DNA of 64,000 nucleotides from Kibdelosporangium philippinense (GTDB taxonomy: Bacteria > Actinomycetota > Actinomycetes > Mycobacteriales > Pseudonocardiaceae): contig NZ_JAJVCN010000002.1 in the NCBI RefSeq assembly GCF_021390435.2, positions 868,001 through 932,000 on the forward strand. The letters run 5' to 3'. A program made the position numbers and the translations under genes. This document shows positions 16,345 through 30,997 of the stretch, one piece after another. Under the pieces are notes generated by a model, which was given only the letters and a program-made list of their open reading frames with translations, made no database searches and was not told the DNA's origin. Numbering within the stretch: the first letter of the stretch is position 1; every line of letters starts with the position of its first letter.

Positions 16345-16893
16345 ATGAAGATTGCCCTGCCTTCGCACCGCGGCACCCTCGTCGCGGTCGCCGGTGCGAC
16401 GAGCCCGGCAAAGACGGAGATCGTCGACGCCCTGGCCAAGCACCTCGGCCCGAACACGTTGACCATCGGCACCCGGTCCCACCCCGACCCCGAATCGTCG
16501 GTCGACGCCCTCGCGAAGGTCGATGGCCGGGCCGCGGAGGACGCGATCACGATCGTGCGGATGGCCGAGTCGGCCGCCGTGCGCGCCAGCAACCTGGTGA
16601 TCACCGCCCGCCCGGTGATCGATGAGCTGGCACGCTACCGGGCCGCCCGCAAGATCCGGCACGAGTACGTTCAGCATCACGTGATGCGCCGGGTCGAGGA
16701 CACGGTCGCGTGGGAGGCCGCCGACTACGACTTCGTAGTGTGGTCTCGGTCACCTTTTCCGCCCCCCGGAGTCCGGGCTTTCGAGGCCGCACTCAGCGAA
16801 GTGCTCAAGGATCTGTGCGTGCCCTATCACTCGCTGTGCCCACCCTTGATCAACGAAACCGTTGAACGTCTGGTAGCTTCTATCCCCCGCTAG
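16345..16893 (+). CDS. P-loop-like protein of unknown function
   Basis: 182 residues from ATG 16345 (MKIALPSHRG), preferred to an in-frame start 33 bases upstream. After a beta strand (TLVAVAG) the sequence ATSPAKTEIVDAL occupies the place of a Walker A loop but lacks the full GxxxxGK[ST] pattern. A central segment (AITIVRMAESAAVRASNLVITARPVIDEL) resembles AAA-type small NTPases such as NadR-like kinases. A TAGTCT box at 16329-16334 could be a -10 element giving a nearly leaderless mRNA. It lies directly upstream of rpoB; function not assigned. Confidence 0.6.
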   Translation: MKIALPSHRGTLVAVAGATSPAKTEIVDALAKHLGPNTLTIGTRSHPDPESSVDALAKVDGRAAEDAITIVRMAESAAVRASNLVITARPVIDELARYRAARKIRHEYVQHHVMRRVEDTVAWEAADYDFVVWSRSPFPPPGVRAFEAALSEVLKDLCVPYHSLCPPLINETVERLVASIPR

Positions 16894-17011
16894 CTGGTCC
16901 AACAGGGATGGATTTGCTGGTCCACGTGGGTGAACACCGCGTGGCCCCTTGACTGGAGAACCGGGCAGGGTCACGCTGTTGTCGTGAGCGGGGGGCCGTT
17001 TCTGTGGCCCC

Positions 17012-17040
17012 TGGACAGTCGCCGCTTTTATGGCTAGACT
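17012..17040 (+). promoter_or_regulatory. Candidate promoter of rpoBC
   Basis: TGGACA (17012-17017), a 17-base spacer and TAGACT (17035-17040) match a housekeeping sigma promoter well, 137 bases before the rpoB start. A second, weaker candidate is TTGACA at 17109-17114 with CTAACG 17 bases later. Confidence 0.5.
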
Positions 17041-17176
17041 GCGTCTTTGCTCTGCCCACTTTCCGTGCGCCCTTACCCGAGAGCTAGGATGCTGGGCATC
17101 AAGCACCCTTGACAGTTGCGTTAGTTGCCTGCTAACGCGGCCGCTCAACCGCTCATAGTCCCTGGAAGGACGCATC

Positions 17177-20662
<3,486 letters not shown>

Positions 20663-20669
20663 CCTCGCC

Positions 20670-20705
20670 GAGGCCGGGGGACGGCCGGAAACCGGCCCCC
20701 GCCTC
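20670..20705 (+). promoter_or_regulatory. Hairpin between rpoB and rpoC
   Basis: An outer stem GAGGC(C)GGGGG pairs with CCCCCGCCTC, and an inner stem GCCGG-AAA-CCGGC sits on top. It occupies most of the 95-base rpoB-rpoC gap with no T-tract, so an RNA processing or attenuation site is more likely than a full terminator. Confidence 0.5.
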
Positions 20706-20757
20706 GCCTGAATCCCCCGAATCTGCTGTCTTTCAACCAAAGGGGAGAAGAACCGAC

Positions 20758-24657
<3,900 letters not shown>

Positions 24658-24675
24658 GGCGTAGTTAGCTAAGAG

Positions 24676-24701
24676 AAGGCCCCCGGTTCGCCGGGGGCCT
24701 T
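24676..24701 (+). terminator. Terminator of rpoBC
   Basis: An 11-bp perfect stem (AAGGCCCCCGG with its complement) closed by a TTCG loop and followed by TCTCCTTAT, 18 bases after the rpoC stop. Confidence 0.9.
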
Positions 24702-24829
24702 TCTCCTTATGTGCGAGTGTGCGTGTCCACCATGCCGGAACCGCAGGCACCCATCACCGACTCCCCGCCTGCTCGCTATCGCTCGCGGCGATACGTCGAT
24801 TGTTACTGGGTGCTTGCTACGCTAAGAGC

Positions 24830-25162
24830 GTGACGGCGTCAGCAGCAGAGCACTTCCCCACGGAACCGCCGGGCACCACGCCCCGCGCGATCCGTGCGGC
24901 GCTGCTGCCTGAGGAAGCCGCTGACTTCGACCGCGACTACCGCAAGGCACTGCGGACGGCCGCGGACACACTGAGCTTGGACGAGCTGCACGCCGCGCTG
25001 ACGCACTGGCATCGCGTTGCCCGGATGACCCAGGCTGACCCGGAGGCACACCGCCGAATGCTGCAACGCGCCGAGGACAGGCTGCGGACCGGCGCGGAAC
25101 CGGCTGGCGCCGTGTCCACCGATGACGTGAAAGCGTTGATCCGGGAGCGGCTGGGCCTGTAG
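24830..25162 (+). CDS. Small antitoxin-like protein
   Basis: 110 residues from GTG 24830 (VTASAAEHFP). The longer frame upstream runs through the rpoC terminator region and is rejected. TACGCT at 24818-24823 ends six bases before the GTG, consistent with a leaderless mRNA. The protein is helical and charged (EEAADFDRDYRKALRTAADTLSLDELHAALTHWHRVA), like small actinobacterial proteins encoded upstream of RelE-like toxins. The next gene starts on the base after its stop. Role as antitoxin is inferred from context. Confidence 0.7.
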   Translation: MTASAAEHFPTEPPGTTPRAIRAALLPEEAADFDRDYRKALRTAADTLSLDELHAALTHWHRVARMTQADPEAHRRMLQRAEDRLRTGAEPAGAVSTDDVKALIRERLGL

Positions 25163-25420
25163 GTGTATCGCATCGTCATCGACGGTGACGTGGCTGATCA
25201 GATCGCTGCATTGCCGGACGCAGTTCTCGCGGTGCTCGCGCAGGTGTTGGGCGTCCTTGAGCTCACGCCGTGGCATGGCGAGCCGTACAACCTGACCAAA
25301 CCCGACGAGCCCATGCGCCAGTGGGTGTTTGGCGGGTCGATGGGCGAGGGCGTGATCGTGTACCTGATCCTCGATGACCAGCGGCGCGTCGATGTCCTGC
25401 GCGTGTTGTGGTTCGGCTAA
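25163..25420 (+). CDS. RelE/ParE-like toxin candidate
   Basis: 85 residues from GTG 25163, immediately after the preceding stop. The size, the beta-rich pattern (MYRIVIDGDVADQIAALP, GVIVYLILDDQRRVDVLRVLWFG) and the pairing with a small helical protein fit a RelE/ParE-superfamily mRNA interferase or gyrase toxin. The usual catalytic Arg/Lys/His cluster is not obvious, so activity is uncertain. Confidence 0.6.
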   Translation: MYRIVIDGDVADQIAALPDAVLAVLAQVLGVLELTPWHGEPYNLTKPDEPMRQWVFGGSMGEGVIVYLILDDQRRVDVLRVLWFG

Positions 25421-25473
25421 GGGCGTAGCGGTAAGCAGCGTGAGCTGGATCGGCGGCGGCATTGATCCCGCGC

Positions 25474-25534
25474 TAGTGTCGATCGCATGAACGGGCGTGA
25501 CCAGCTGCGCGACCTTTACCGAGCCCGTTTCTGA
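25474..25534 (+). other. Promoter-like box plus 15-codon remnant ORF
   Basis: TAGTGT (25474-25479) lies seven bases before ATG 25487, which opens a frame MNGRDQLRDLYRARF ending at TGA 25532-25534. This looks like the 5' end of a lost gene with its leaderless promoter left behind, or a tiny peptide gene. Nothing supports translation beyond the layout. Confidence 0.25.
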
Positions 25535-25553
25535 ACCCGCGATGCTGTTCTAC

Positions 25554-25571
25554 CTCATGTAGTACAATGAG
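25554..25571. promoter_or_regulatory. Palindromic operator over the antitoxin promoter
   Basis: CTCAT and ATGAG arms flank GTAGTACA; TACAAT (25563-25568) inside it is a good -10 element seven bases before ATG 25576. Phd/YefM-type antitoxins autoregulate through palindromes of this sort (GTAC core), so this is the likely operator. Confidence 0.5.
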
Positions 25572-25575
25572 CGGC

Positions 25576-25848
25576 ATGGAGCAGGTCCCGATCAGAGTGC
25601 TCAACCAGGACACCGCGAGTGTGCTCGATCGTGTGACGAACGGTGAAACCGTCGAGATCACCAACCGCGGCAAGCCGGTCGCCAGGCTTGTGCCGGTGGC
25701 CAGCGGTGAGCTGGATGATCTCGTGGAGATGGGCTGGGCGAAACCGCCGACACTGCCGCGTCCGTTCGTTGTGCCCGCCGGGCCGATTGATCACGAAAAG
25801 ACAGCCACCAACGCGCTCATCGCCATGCGCGAGGAGGAGCGCTGGTGA
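25576..25848 (+). CDS. Phd/YefM-type antitoxin
   Basis: 90 residues from ATG 25576 (MEQVPIRVLNQDTASVLDRV). An ATG nine bases upstream is possible, but the -10 box overlaps it, favouring the leaderless start. The Phd/YefM signature is clear: MEQVPIRVLNQ, then GETVEITNRGKPVARLVPV. The C-terminal tail (REEERW) would bind the toxin. It overlaps the PIN gene by GTGA. Confidence 0.88.
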   Translation: MEQVPIRVLNQDTASVLDRVTNGETVEITNRGKPVARLVPVASGELDDLVEMGWAKPPTLPRPFVVPAGPIDHEKTATNALIAMREEERW

Positions 25849-26264
25849 TCTATCTGGGCAGCTGCGCGATCATCAAACTGATCGCGCAGGAGCCGGAGTC
25901 ACGTGCGCTCGTCGATTGGATCGCCGAGCATGCTCGTGCGGACCTGGTGACTTCCATGCTGTCCGAGGTAGAGGTGCCGCGTGCGTTGCGGCGTGGCCAT
26001 CCGCAGCTGCTAGGCGCGGTGACCGGTGTGCTGAAGCGGTTGTACCGCATAGAGATCAATGATGAGGTACGCGCGACTGCCGCGGCCTACCTAGAGCCGA
26101 ATCTGCGATCGCTCGACTCCATCCATCTCGCCACAGCGGATGCTGTCGCGGCGCTGGGAAAGAACGTCGAAGCATTTGTCACGTATGACAAGCGGTTGGC
26201 GGTGGCAGCCGCCAATGCCGGGCACACCGTGGTCGCGCCCGGTGAATCCCTGGTTTCTCGTTGA
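25845..26264 (+). CDS. vapC: PIN-domain VapC-like protein lacking the first catalytic Asp
   Basis: 139 residues from a GTG overlapping the antitoxin stop. PIN domain proteins of this type are RNases whose four acidic residues hold a metal. The first one, expected in MIYLDxSAI, is Gly5 here (MIYLGSCAII, codon GGC). The others are present: Glu43 (VEVPRAL), Asp91 (LDSIHLATA) and Asp115 (VTYDKRL). A single GAC to GGC change would explain this. The protein may be an inactivated toxin kept for antitoxin binding or regulation. Confidence 0.85.
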   Translation: MIYLGSCAIIKLIAQEPESRALVDWIAEHARADLVTSMLSEVEVPRALRRGHPQLLGAVTGVLKRLYRIEINDEVRATAAAYLEPNLRSLDSIHLATADAVAALGKNVEAFVTYDKRLAVAAANAGHTVVAPGESLVSR

Positions 26265-26338
26265 CTGTTCCTTGCATAGGCTGTGAGATTCCCGTTCAGC
26301 CGTAGATTCAACGACAGTTCACTGGATATGCCTGGACT

Positions 26339-27526
26339 GTGAAGAAAATGCGTGCTGCCGCGATCGCGGCGGCCAGTCTGATGGTCATGACTCTGGGGGC
26401 CGTGCCCACGGCAACCGCCGCGGTGGACGCGGCGAGCAAACTCAACGCGGCGGACTTCAAGCTGAAGCGTTCGGCCAACGATGCCGACTACACCAAGCTG
26501 GTCAACGCGCTGCCGAACGCGGACGTGAAGTCCGTTTTGGACAGTGCGAACCGGACAGCGCTGCGGATTCCCAAGGAGGACGGCGAGCGGATCACGCCGA
26601 ACTTCGCGGCGGGATTCCTGTGGCAGGACGGCGATGACAAGACGCCGGACTGGTATCCGCAGGGCATCACCACCAGCAGCGACGCCCTGGAATCCGGGGT
26701 GTGGCAGGACCGCAAGGTCGTCCTGGTCTCGTGGTACGGCCACAAGGACGGCACTGCGGCCAACAAGGGCGCGCGGATCAGCTTCATCGACCGGACCGAC
26801 CCGCTGAAGCCGGTCTACCGGCACGTTCTGCTGGTCGCACCGACCACGACCAGCGGAAACGCCAACTTCGCGTCCACGTCGCCGAACCACGCTGGCGGCA
26901 TCATGTGGTACGGCAACCTGTTGTACGTCGCCAGTACGGACAACATCGAGGTGTACGACCTCAACAACATCCTGAAGGTTTCCACCGCCGACGACACCAA
27001 GATCGGCCGCGCGGCTGACGGCACTTACTACGCCTACGGCTACCAGTACGTTTTGCCGCGCAAGTTCACCTACGAGCGTGACAACAACAACGTCCGGTTC
27101 TCCGCGATCTCGCTGGACCGTTCGACCACGCCGGACAGCGTTCTCGTCACCGAGTACGACGAGGTTGGCGACGGATCACGGTTGTTCCGCTGGAACATCA
27201 ACTACGAGACGCGCGAACTGTCCGACACCACGGCGGACTGGGCGTACCAGGTCAACATCCGTGCCATGCAAGGCGCCGCGGCCATCAAGGGCGGCGACGG
27301 TCCTGACAAGTCCTGGTACTACATCTCACGCAGCAACGGCAGGAACGGCCGCGGCGACCTGGTCGTCTGGCAGCCGGGCAAGCTCGCCAACATCTACGAG
27401 GGCACGTGGATGATGGGTCCGGAGGACATGACCTACCGGCCGTCCACTGACGAGATGTGGACCGTGAACGAGTACCCGAACGATCGGTACGTCATGGCTG
27501 TTACGGCTGATCGTTTTCGTCCGTAG
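26339..27526 (+). CDS. Secreted protein of unknown function
   Basis: 395 residues from GTG 26339 (MKKMRAAAIAAASLMVMTLGAVPTATA). It has a clear Sec signal peptide with a probable cleavage after ATAA or TAA. The body has repeated beta-strand segments (GGIMWYGNLLYVASTDNIEVYDL, SWYYISRSNGRNGRGDLVVWQPG, MTYRPSTDEMWTVNEYP) suggestive of a beta-propeller. No catalytic motif is recognised. The 3' end overlaps the convergent SRPBCC gene by 26 bases. Confidence 0.8.
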   Translation: MKKMRAAAIAAASLMVMTLGAVPTATAAVDAASKLNAADFKLKRSANDADYTKLVNALPNADVKSVLDSANRTALRIPKEDGERITPNFAAGFLWQDGDDKTPDWYPQGITTSSDALESGVWQDRKVVLVSWYGHKDGTAANKGARISFIDRTDPLKPVYRHVLLVAPTTTSGNANFASTSPNHAGGIMWYGNLLYVASTDNIEVYDLNNILKVSTADDTKIGRAADGTYYAYGYQYVLPRKFTYERDNNNVRFSAISLDRSTTPDSVLVTEYDEVGDGSRLFRWNINYETRELSDTTADWAYQVNIRAMQGAAAIKGGDGPDKSWYYISRSNGRNGRGDLVVWQPGKLANIYEGTWMMGPEDMTYRPSTDEMWTVNEYPNDRYVMAVTADRFRP

Positions 27527-28136
27527 TTTCCGTGTAGGCGGCGGTTGTACGGTCGGCCGCCGCCTGCGCCCATTCCTCGTCCTCTCCGGCTTCGATGCCC
27601 GCCTCGCCCCAACGGGAACTGCTGGCGCGCATGAAGTTCACGCCTTCGGGTGATGTCGTCCATTCTTTCTCTGGTGGCAACGGTTTCTCGGCCAAGTGCG
27701 CCGCCAGGCTCGCCAGCGACAAGTCCCAGCCGACCCCGCCCGCGCCTGGGCCGTAGAGCTCCCAGTGGTCGTTCACCGGCATGGTGTGCTCCAGTTCGAA
27801 TCGGGTCCCGTTCGCCTCCGTGGTCAGCTTTACCTCGACCCAGCTGGGGTCTCCGTCGTATTCCCACGTCAGCGCGAAGCTCTTCGGGGGATCGCAGCGC
27901 TCGACCGTGCCGCTGGCGTTGCCTTCGATCGCGTAGCGCCCGCCGAGCTGCAGGTCGCCTGAGACGGGCGCGAACCAACGCGCCAGGCGTTCGGGGTTCG
28001 TGCATGCGTCCCAGACGTCCTCGATCGCGGCGCCGTAGGTCTGAGCGAGCGCGATCGAACGCCCTTCTCCCGTCTTGACCTGCCGTTTCGTGACCGTTCG
28101 GCGGACGGCGTTGATCTGCTCGATGAGGTCCGTCAT
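27501..28136 (-). CDS. SRPBCC (AHSA1-like) domain protein
   Basis: 211 residues from ATG 28136 (MTDLIEQINAV); the longer frame reaches into the upstream permease gene and is rejected. The START-like helix-grip fold is recognisable: IALAQTYGAAIEDVWDACTNPERLARWFAPVSGDLQLGGRY, then FALTWEYDG and TRFELEHTMPV. Such proteins bind small hydrophobic ligands or act in stress responses; ligand unknown. A perfect palindrome lies just upstream at 28158-28169. Confidence 0.85.
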   Translation of the reverse strand: MTDLIEQINAVRRTVTKRQVKTGEGRSIALAQTYGAAIEDVWDACTNPERLARWFAPVSGDLQLGGRYAIEGNASGTVERCDPPKSFALTWEYDGDPSWVEVKLTTEANGTRFELEHTMPVNDHWELYGPGAGGVGWDLSLASLAAHLAEKPLPPEKEWTTSPEGVNFMRASSSRWGEAGIEAGEDEEWAQAAADRTTAAYTETTDENDQP

Positions 28137-28157
28137 ACCGCCAACGTAGCAGCCACA

Positions 28158-28185
28158 GCTTATATAAGCCAGTGCTGTTACTGGC
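28158..28185. promoter_or_regulatory. Palindrome and hairpin between SRPBCC gene and ABC operon
   Basis: GCTTATATAAGC (28158-28169) is a perfect 12-base palindrome, AT-rich against a GC-rich background, 22 bases upstream of the SRPBCC start. It overlaps a hairpin GCCAGT-GCTGTT-ACTGGC (28168-28185) that spans the permease stop. A repressor site and/or weak terminator are the likely roles. Confidence 0.45.
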
Positions 28186-28891
28186 GTGGTTCCCACTTGA
28201 AGAACCGTTGCGCCGCGAACCCGAGCAGCGCCAGCCACGCGACCGTGGCACCCAGCGCGAGCAGCGGCGTCGACCCGGCCCAGCCTTCACCGACCAGCTG
28301 GCTCGGACCCGCCATCGGCAACAGGGCGCCGATCGTGGACACGGTCGTGTTGTCCGACCGAATCATGATCGCCCCGGCGATCGCGGCGAACAGCAGCGGC
28401 AGCGACGTGATCTGGGTGGCCTCGACACTCCGGGAGAACGCGGCCGTCACGATTCCGGCGAGCAACGCCGTCGGCAGGCCGAGGACGAGTCCGATGAGGA
28501 CAACGCCGACCTGTTGCGGCGCAGGGGCCCCGATCGCCAGGCAGAACCCGAAGTAGATCAGGGTCTGCGCGATTCCGATGACCATCATCGGCCCGGCGAT
28601 CCCGGCGAACACGCCGTTGTCGGTCAGCTCCGATGTACGAAGTCGTTGCAGCACAAGCGACTGCCTGCGCGAGGTGAACACCATCGCGCTGACCAGGTAC
28701 ACCGACACCGCCAGCAGCATCACGAACGTGAAGCCCATCTGCCACGGCCATTCCGACGCGGGCATGTCCCGCAGCTGGAACCAGGCCATCGCGCACAGTG
28801 CGAGCGGCACGAACACGATCGAGTACATGGTCAGCTTCTTGCGGAACAGCAACCGCAGTTCCGTCATTGCCAGATGGACGACCATGGTCAT
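28178..28891 (-). CDS. ABC-2 type transporter permease
   Basis: 237 residues from ATG 28891, overlapping the ATPase stop by ATGA. Six hydrophobic segments are visible, for example LTMYSIVFVPLALCAMAWF, VMLLAVSVYLVSAMVF and VVLIGLVLGLPTALLAGIV. It is a DrrB/ABC-2-like exporter half; substrate unknown. Gene order ATPase-permease and the divergent two-component system suggest a drug or envelope-stress exporter. Confidence 0.85.
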   Translation of the reverse strand: MTMVVHLAMTELRLLFRKKLTMYSIVFVPLALCAMAWFQLRDMPASEWPWQMGFTFVMLLAVSVYLVSAMVFTSRRQSLVLQRLRTSELTDNGVFAGIAGPMMVIGIAQTLIYFGFCLAIGAPAPQQVGVVLIGLVLGLPTALLAGIVTAAFSRSVEATQITSLPLLFAAIAGAIMIRSDNTTVSTIGALLPMAGPSQLVGEGWAGSTPLLALGATVAWLALLGFAAQRFFKWEPRQ

Positions 28892-29769
28892 GCCTTTCCG
28901 ATCGAGAGGAAGATCTCCTGCAGTGACGCCTGGGTGGCGTTGAGATCCCGCAGCCGCACGGCATTGCGGTCGGCCCACTGCAGCAGTTCGTGCAGATCCG
29001 CCTGCAGGTCGTGGGTCTGTACGGTCAGCTGCTCGTTGTCCAGCGCCACGTCACCGAGAAGTTTCGGCAGCTCCATGCCGTACGGAACCTTGGCGGTGAT
29101 CCGCGCGGGCTGCTCGGACAACACGTCCGACAGCGTCCCGGAGACCTGGATCCGGCCGTTGTGCATGATCGCCACCCGGTCGGCCAGCGCCTGCGCCTCC
29201 TCCAGGTAATGCGTGGTCAGCAGGACCGACGTGCCGATGTCCTTGAGGTGCTCGACGGTGTCCCACAACCCCTGGCGTGATTCCGGGTCGAGGCCGGTGG
29301 TCGGCTCGTCCAGGATCACCAGCGGCGGACGCCCCCAGATCGCCAAGGCGAAATCCAGCCGCCGCCGTTCACCCCCGGAAAGCTTGTCCACCTGGACGTC
29401 CGCCCGATGCGTCAGCTCCACTGTGGACAAAAGCGCCTTCGCGGAATCCTTGCGGGTGGTCAGTCCGGCCCACAGGTCGAGCGTCTCAGCCACAGTCAGC
29501 TCGCCGATCAGCCCGGTCTGCTGTGACATCACGCCCGTGCGCGCGCTCAGTGCGGGCCGGTCGGCCGCCGGGTCCAGCCCGAACGCCCTGACCCGGCCGC
29601 TCGCGGGCTTGCGGAAGCCCTCGATGGTCTCCAATGTCGTGGTCTTACCGGCGCCGTTCGTCCCGAGCAGCGCGAAGATCTCCCCCTGGCGAACCGTGAA
29701 GTCGACTCCGGCGACTGCGACGAACTGCCCGTAGCGATAGGTCAACTCGGACACTTCAATCACGTTCAT
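28888..29769 (-). CDS. ABC transporter ATP-binding protein (ABC-2, DrrA-like)
   Basis: 293 residues from ATG 29769 (MNVIEVSELTYRYG); a longer frame adds nine upstream residues. Walker A GTNGAGKTTT, Q-loop MSQQTGLIGELTV, signature LSGGERRRLDFAL, Walker B LVILDEPTTGLD and H-loop LTTHYLEEA are all intact. It forms an exporter with the overlapping permease. Confidence 0.92.
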   Translation of the reverse strand: MNVIEVSELTYRYGQFVAVAGVDFTVRQGEIFALLGTNGAGKTTTLETIEGFRKPASGRVRAFGLDPAADRPALSARTGVMSQQTGLIGELTVAETLDLWAGLTTRKDSAKALLSTVELTHRADVQVDKLSGGERRRLDFALAIWGRPPLVILDEPTTGLDPESRQGLWDTVEHLKDIGTSVLLTTHYLEEAQALADRVAIMHNGRIQVSGTLSDVLSEQPARITAKVPYGMELPKLLGDVALDNEQLTVQTHDLQADLHELLQWADRNAVRLRDLNATQASLQEIFLSIGKA

Positions 29770-29826
29770 GCCACAAGGTTCGCGAATTGGCGGCACGTTC
29801 AGTAGTCGTGGCCGTCATGAGCTGGG

Positions 29827-29840
29827 ATGACAGGTGTCAT
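29827..29840. promoter_or_regulatory. Palindrome in the ABC / two-component divergent region
   Basis: ATGACA-GG-TGTCAT is a perfect 6-bp inverted repeat in the 85 bases between the ATPase start and the kinase start. It is well placed as the binding site of the response regulator encoded at 30994. Confidence 0.45.
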
Positions 29841-29854
29841 GTGCTGTTAGTTTG

Positions 29855-30997
29855 ATGAACGTGGCCGAGACCGTCCTAGAGCCGTTGCGCCGGATGACCC
29901 GCCGAATGCTGCTGTTCACCGAGCTCGTCGTGCTGCTGCCACTGTTCTTCGTACTGCGCTTGGCCCCGAACCCGTACATGATCGCGGTGATCGGGATCGG
30001 CACCGCGGTGATGTTGACCGTGCGCATCCGCAACACCCTGCGGCTGATGCGCGGTCCGTGGGAGCCGTTCTCGAACCTGCACCTCTATGGCCTGTCCGCG
30101 TTGGCGCTCATGTTGTCGACCGCCGCGTGCGCGGTCGATGTGCTCGCGGGCTCGTTCAGCACAGTGTTCGTCGGGATGGCGGCTTCCGAGTACTTCGTCG
30201 GCAGAACGATGGGCTACGCCTGGCGCAGGATCGGCATATTGGTCGCGGTCCAGGTCGCTTTGCTCGTTGTGGTCCTCTTTCTCACTGGACAGCAGGCCGC
30301 GCTGGGCGTGCTGCTGTTCACGTCGACGTTCATGACCGTGGCGCTCGCGTTCAGCGTCGGGATGACGTACCGCCAATGGGAAGGCGCGTTGAAGCTCGAA
30401 CAGGCCCGCCGGGACGCCGCCGACCTCGCGGCGACGCGGGAACGCCTGCGGCTGGCCGAAGATCTGCACGACATCCTCGGGCACGCGCTGGAAGTCGTGT
30501 CACTGAAAAGCGAACTCGCGGTCCGGCTGACCGACGCGGAAAAGTCCAAGGCCGAAATGATCGAAGTACAACAATTGGCCCGCAACGCGTTGCGAGACGT
30601 CCGCGCGCTCGTGCAAGGCAACCGGCCAACCGACTTCGCCACGGAACTCACCGGTGCCCGCAAACTCCTGGAATCAGCCGGAATCTCCTGCGACTTCGCC
30701 GCCGACCCGGCCGACCTGACCACCGGCGAACGAGACCTCTTCGGCCGCGTGCTCAGAGAAGCCATGACCAACGCCTTGCGCCACTCAGACCCCCGCTCGT
30801 GCAGCGTTTCCCTTGCTGCCAAACCCGACTCGGTTGTGCTCCGCGTGGTCAACGACGGCGTGGCGCCACTCCAGTCAGCCGAGGACGGCAGCGGCCTTGT
30901 GAGTCTCACCAGGCGTGTCACGGCGGCAGGCGGCTCATTCACGGCCGGAAACGTCGAACCTGCGTCCTTCGAGGTGATTGCGAGCCTGCCGAGATGA
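29855..30997 (+). CDS. Sensor histidine kinase (DesK/HisKA_3 type)
   Basis: 380 residues from ATG 29855 (MNVAETVLEP). Four or five transmembrane helices fill residues 18-170 with no large extracellular loop. The phosphoacceptor is His205 in AEDLHDILGHALE. The ATPase domain follows, with EAMTNALRHS as N-box and DGSGLVSLTRRV as G-box. It overlaps the regulator gene by ATGA. Membrane-embedded sensors of this kind often control adjacent ABC exporters, here divergently transcribed. Confidence 0.9.
   Translation: MNVAETVLEPLRRMTRRMLLFTELVVLLPLFFVLRLAPNPYMIAVIGIGTAVMLTVRIRNTLRLMRGPWEPFSNLHLYGLSALALMLSTAACAVDVLAGSFSTVFVGMAASEYFVGRTMGYAWRRIGILVAVQVALLVVVLFLTGQQAALGVLLFTSTFMTVALAFSVGMTYRQWEGALKLEQARRDAADLAATRERLRLAEDLHDILGHALEVVSLKSELAVRLTDAEKSKAEMIEVQQLARNALRDVRALVQGNRPTDFATELTGARKLLESAGISCDFAADPADLTTGERDLFGRVLREAMTNALRHSDPRSCSVSLAAKPDSVVLRVVNDGVAPLQSAEDGSGLVSLTRRVTAAGGSFTAGNVEPASFEVIASLPR

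Noticed and set aside
30058..30993. 508-residue fusion in the response-regulator frame
   Set aside because: The upstream 312 residues are out-of-frame translation of the kinase gene; the receiver domain starts cleanly at ATG 30994.
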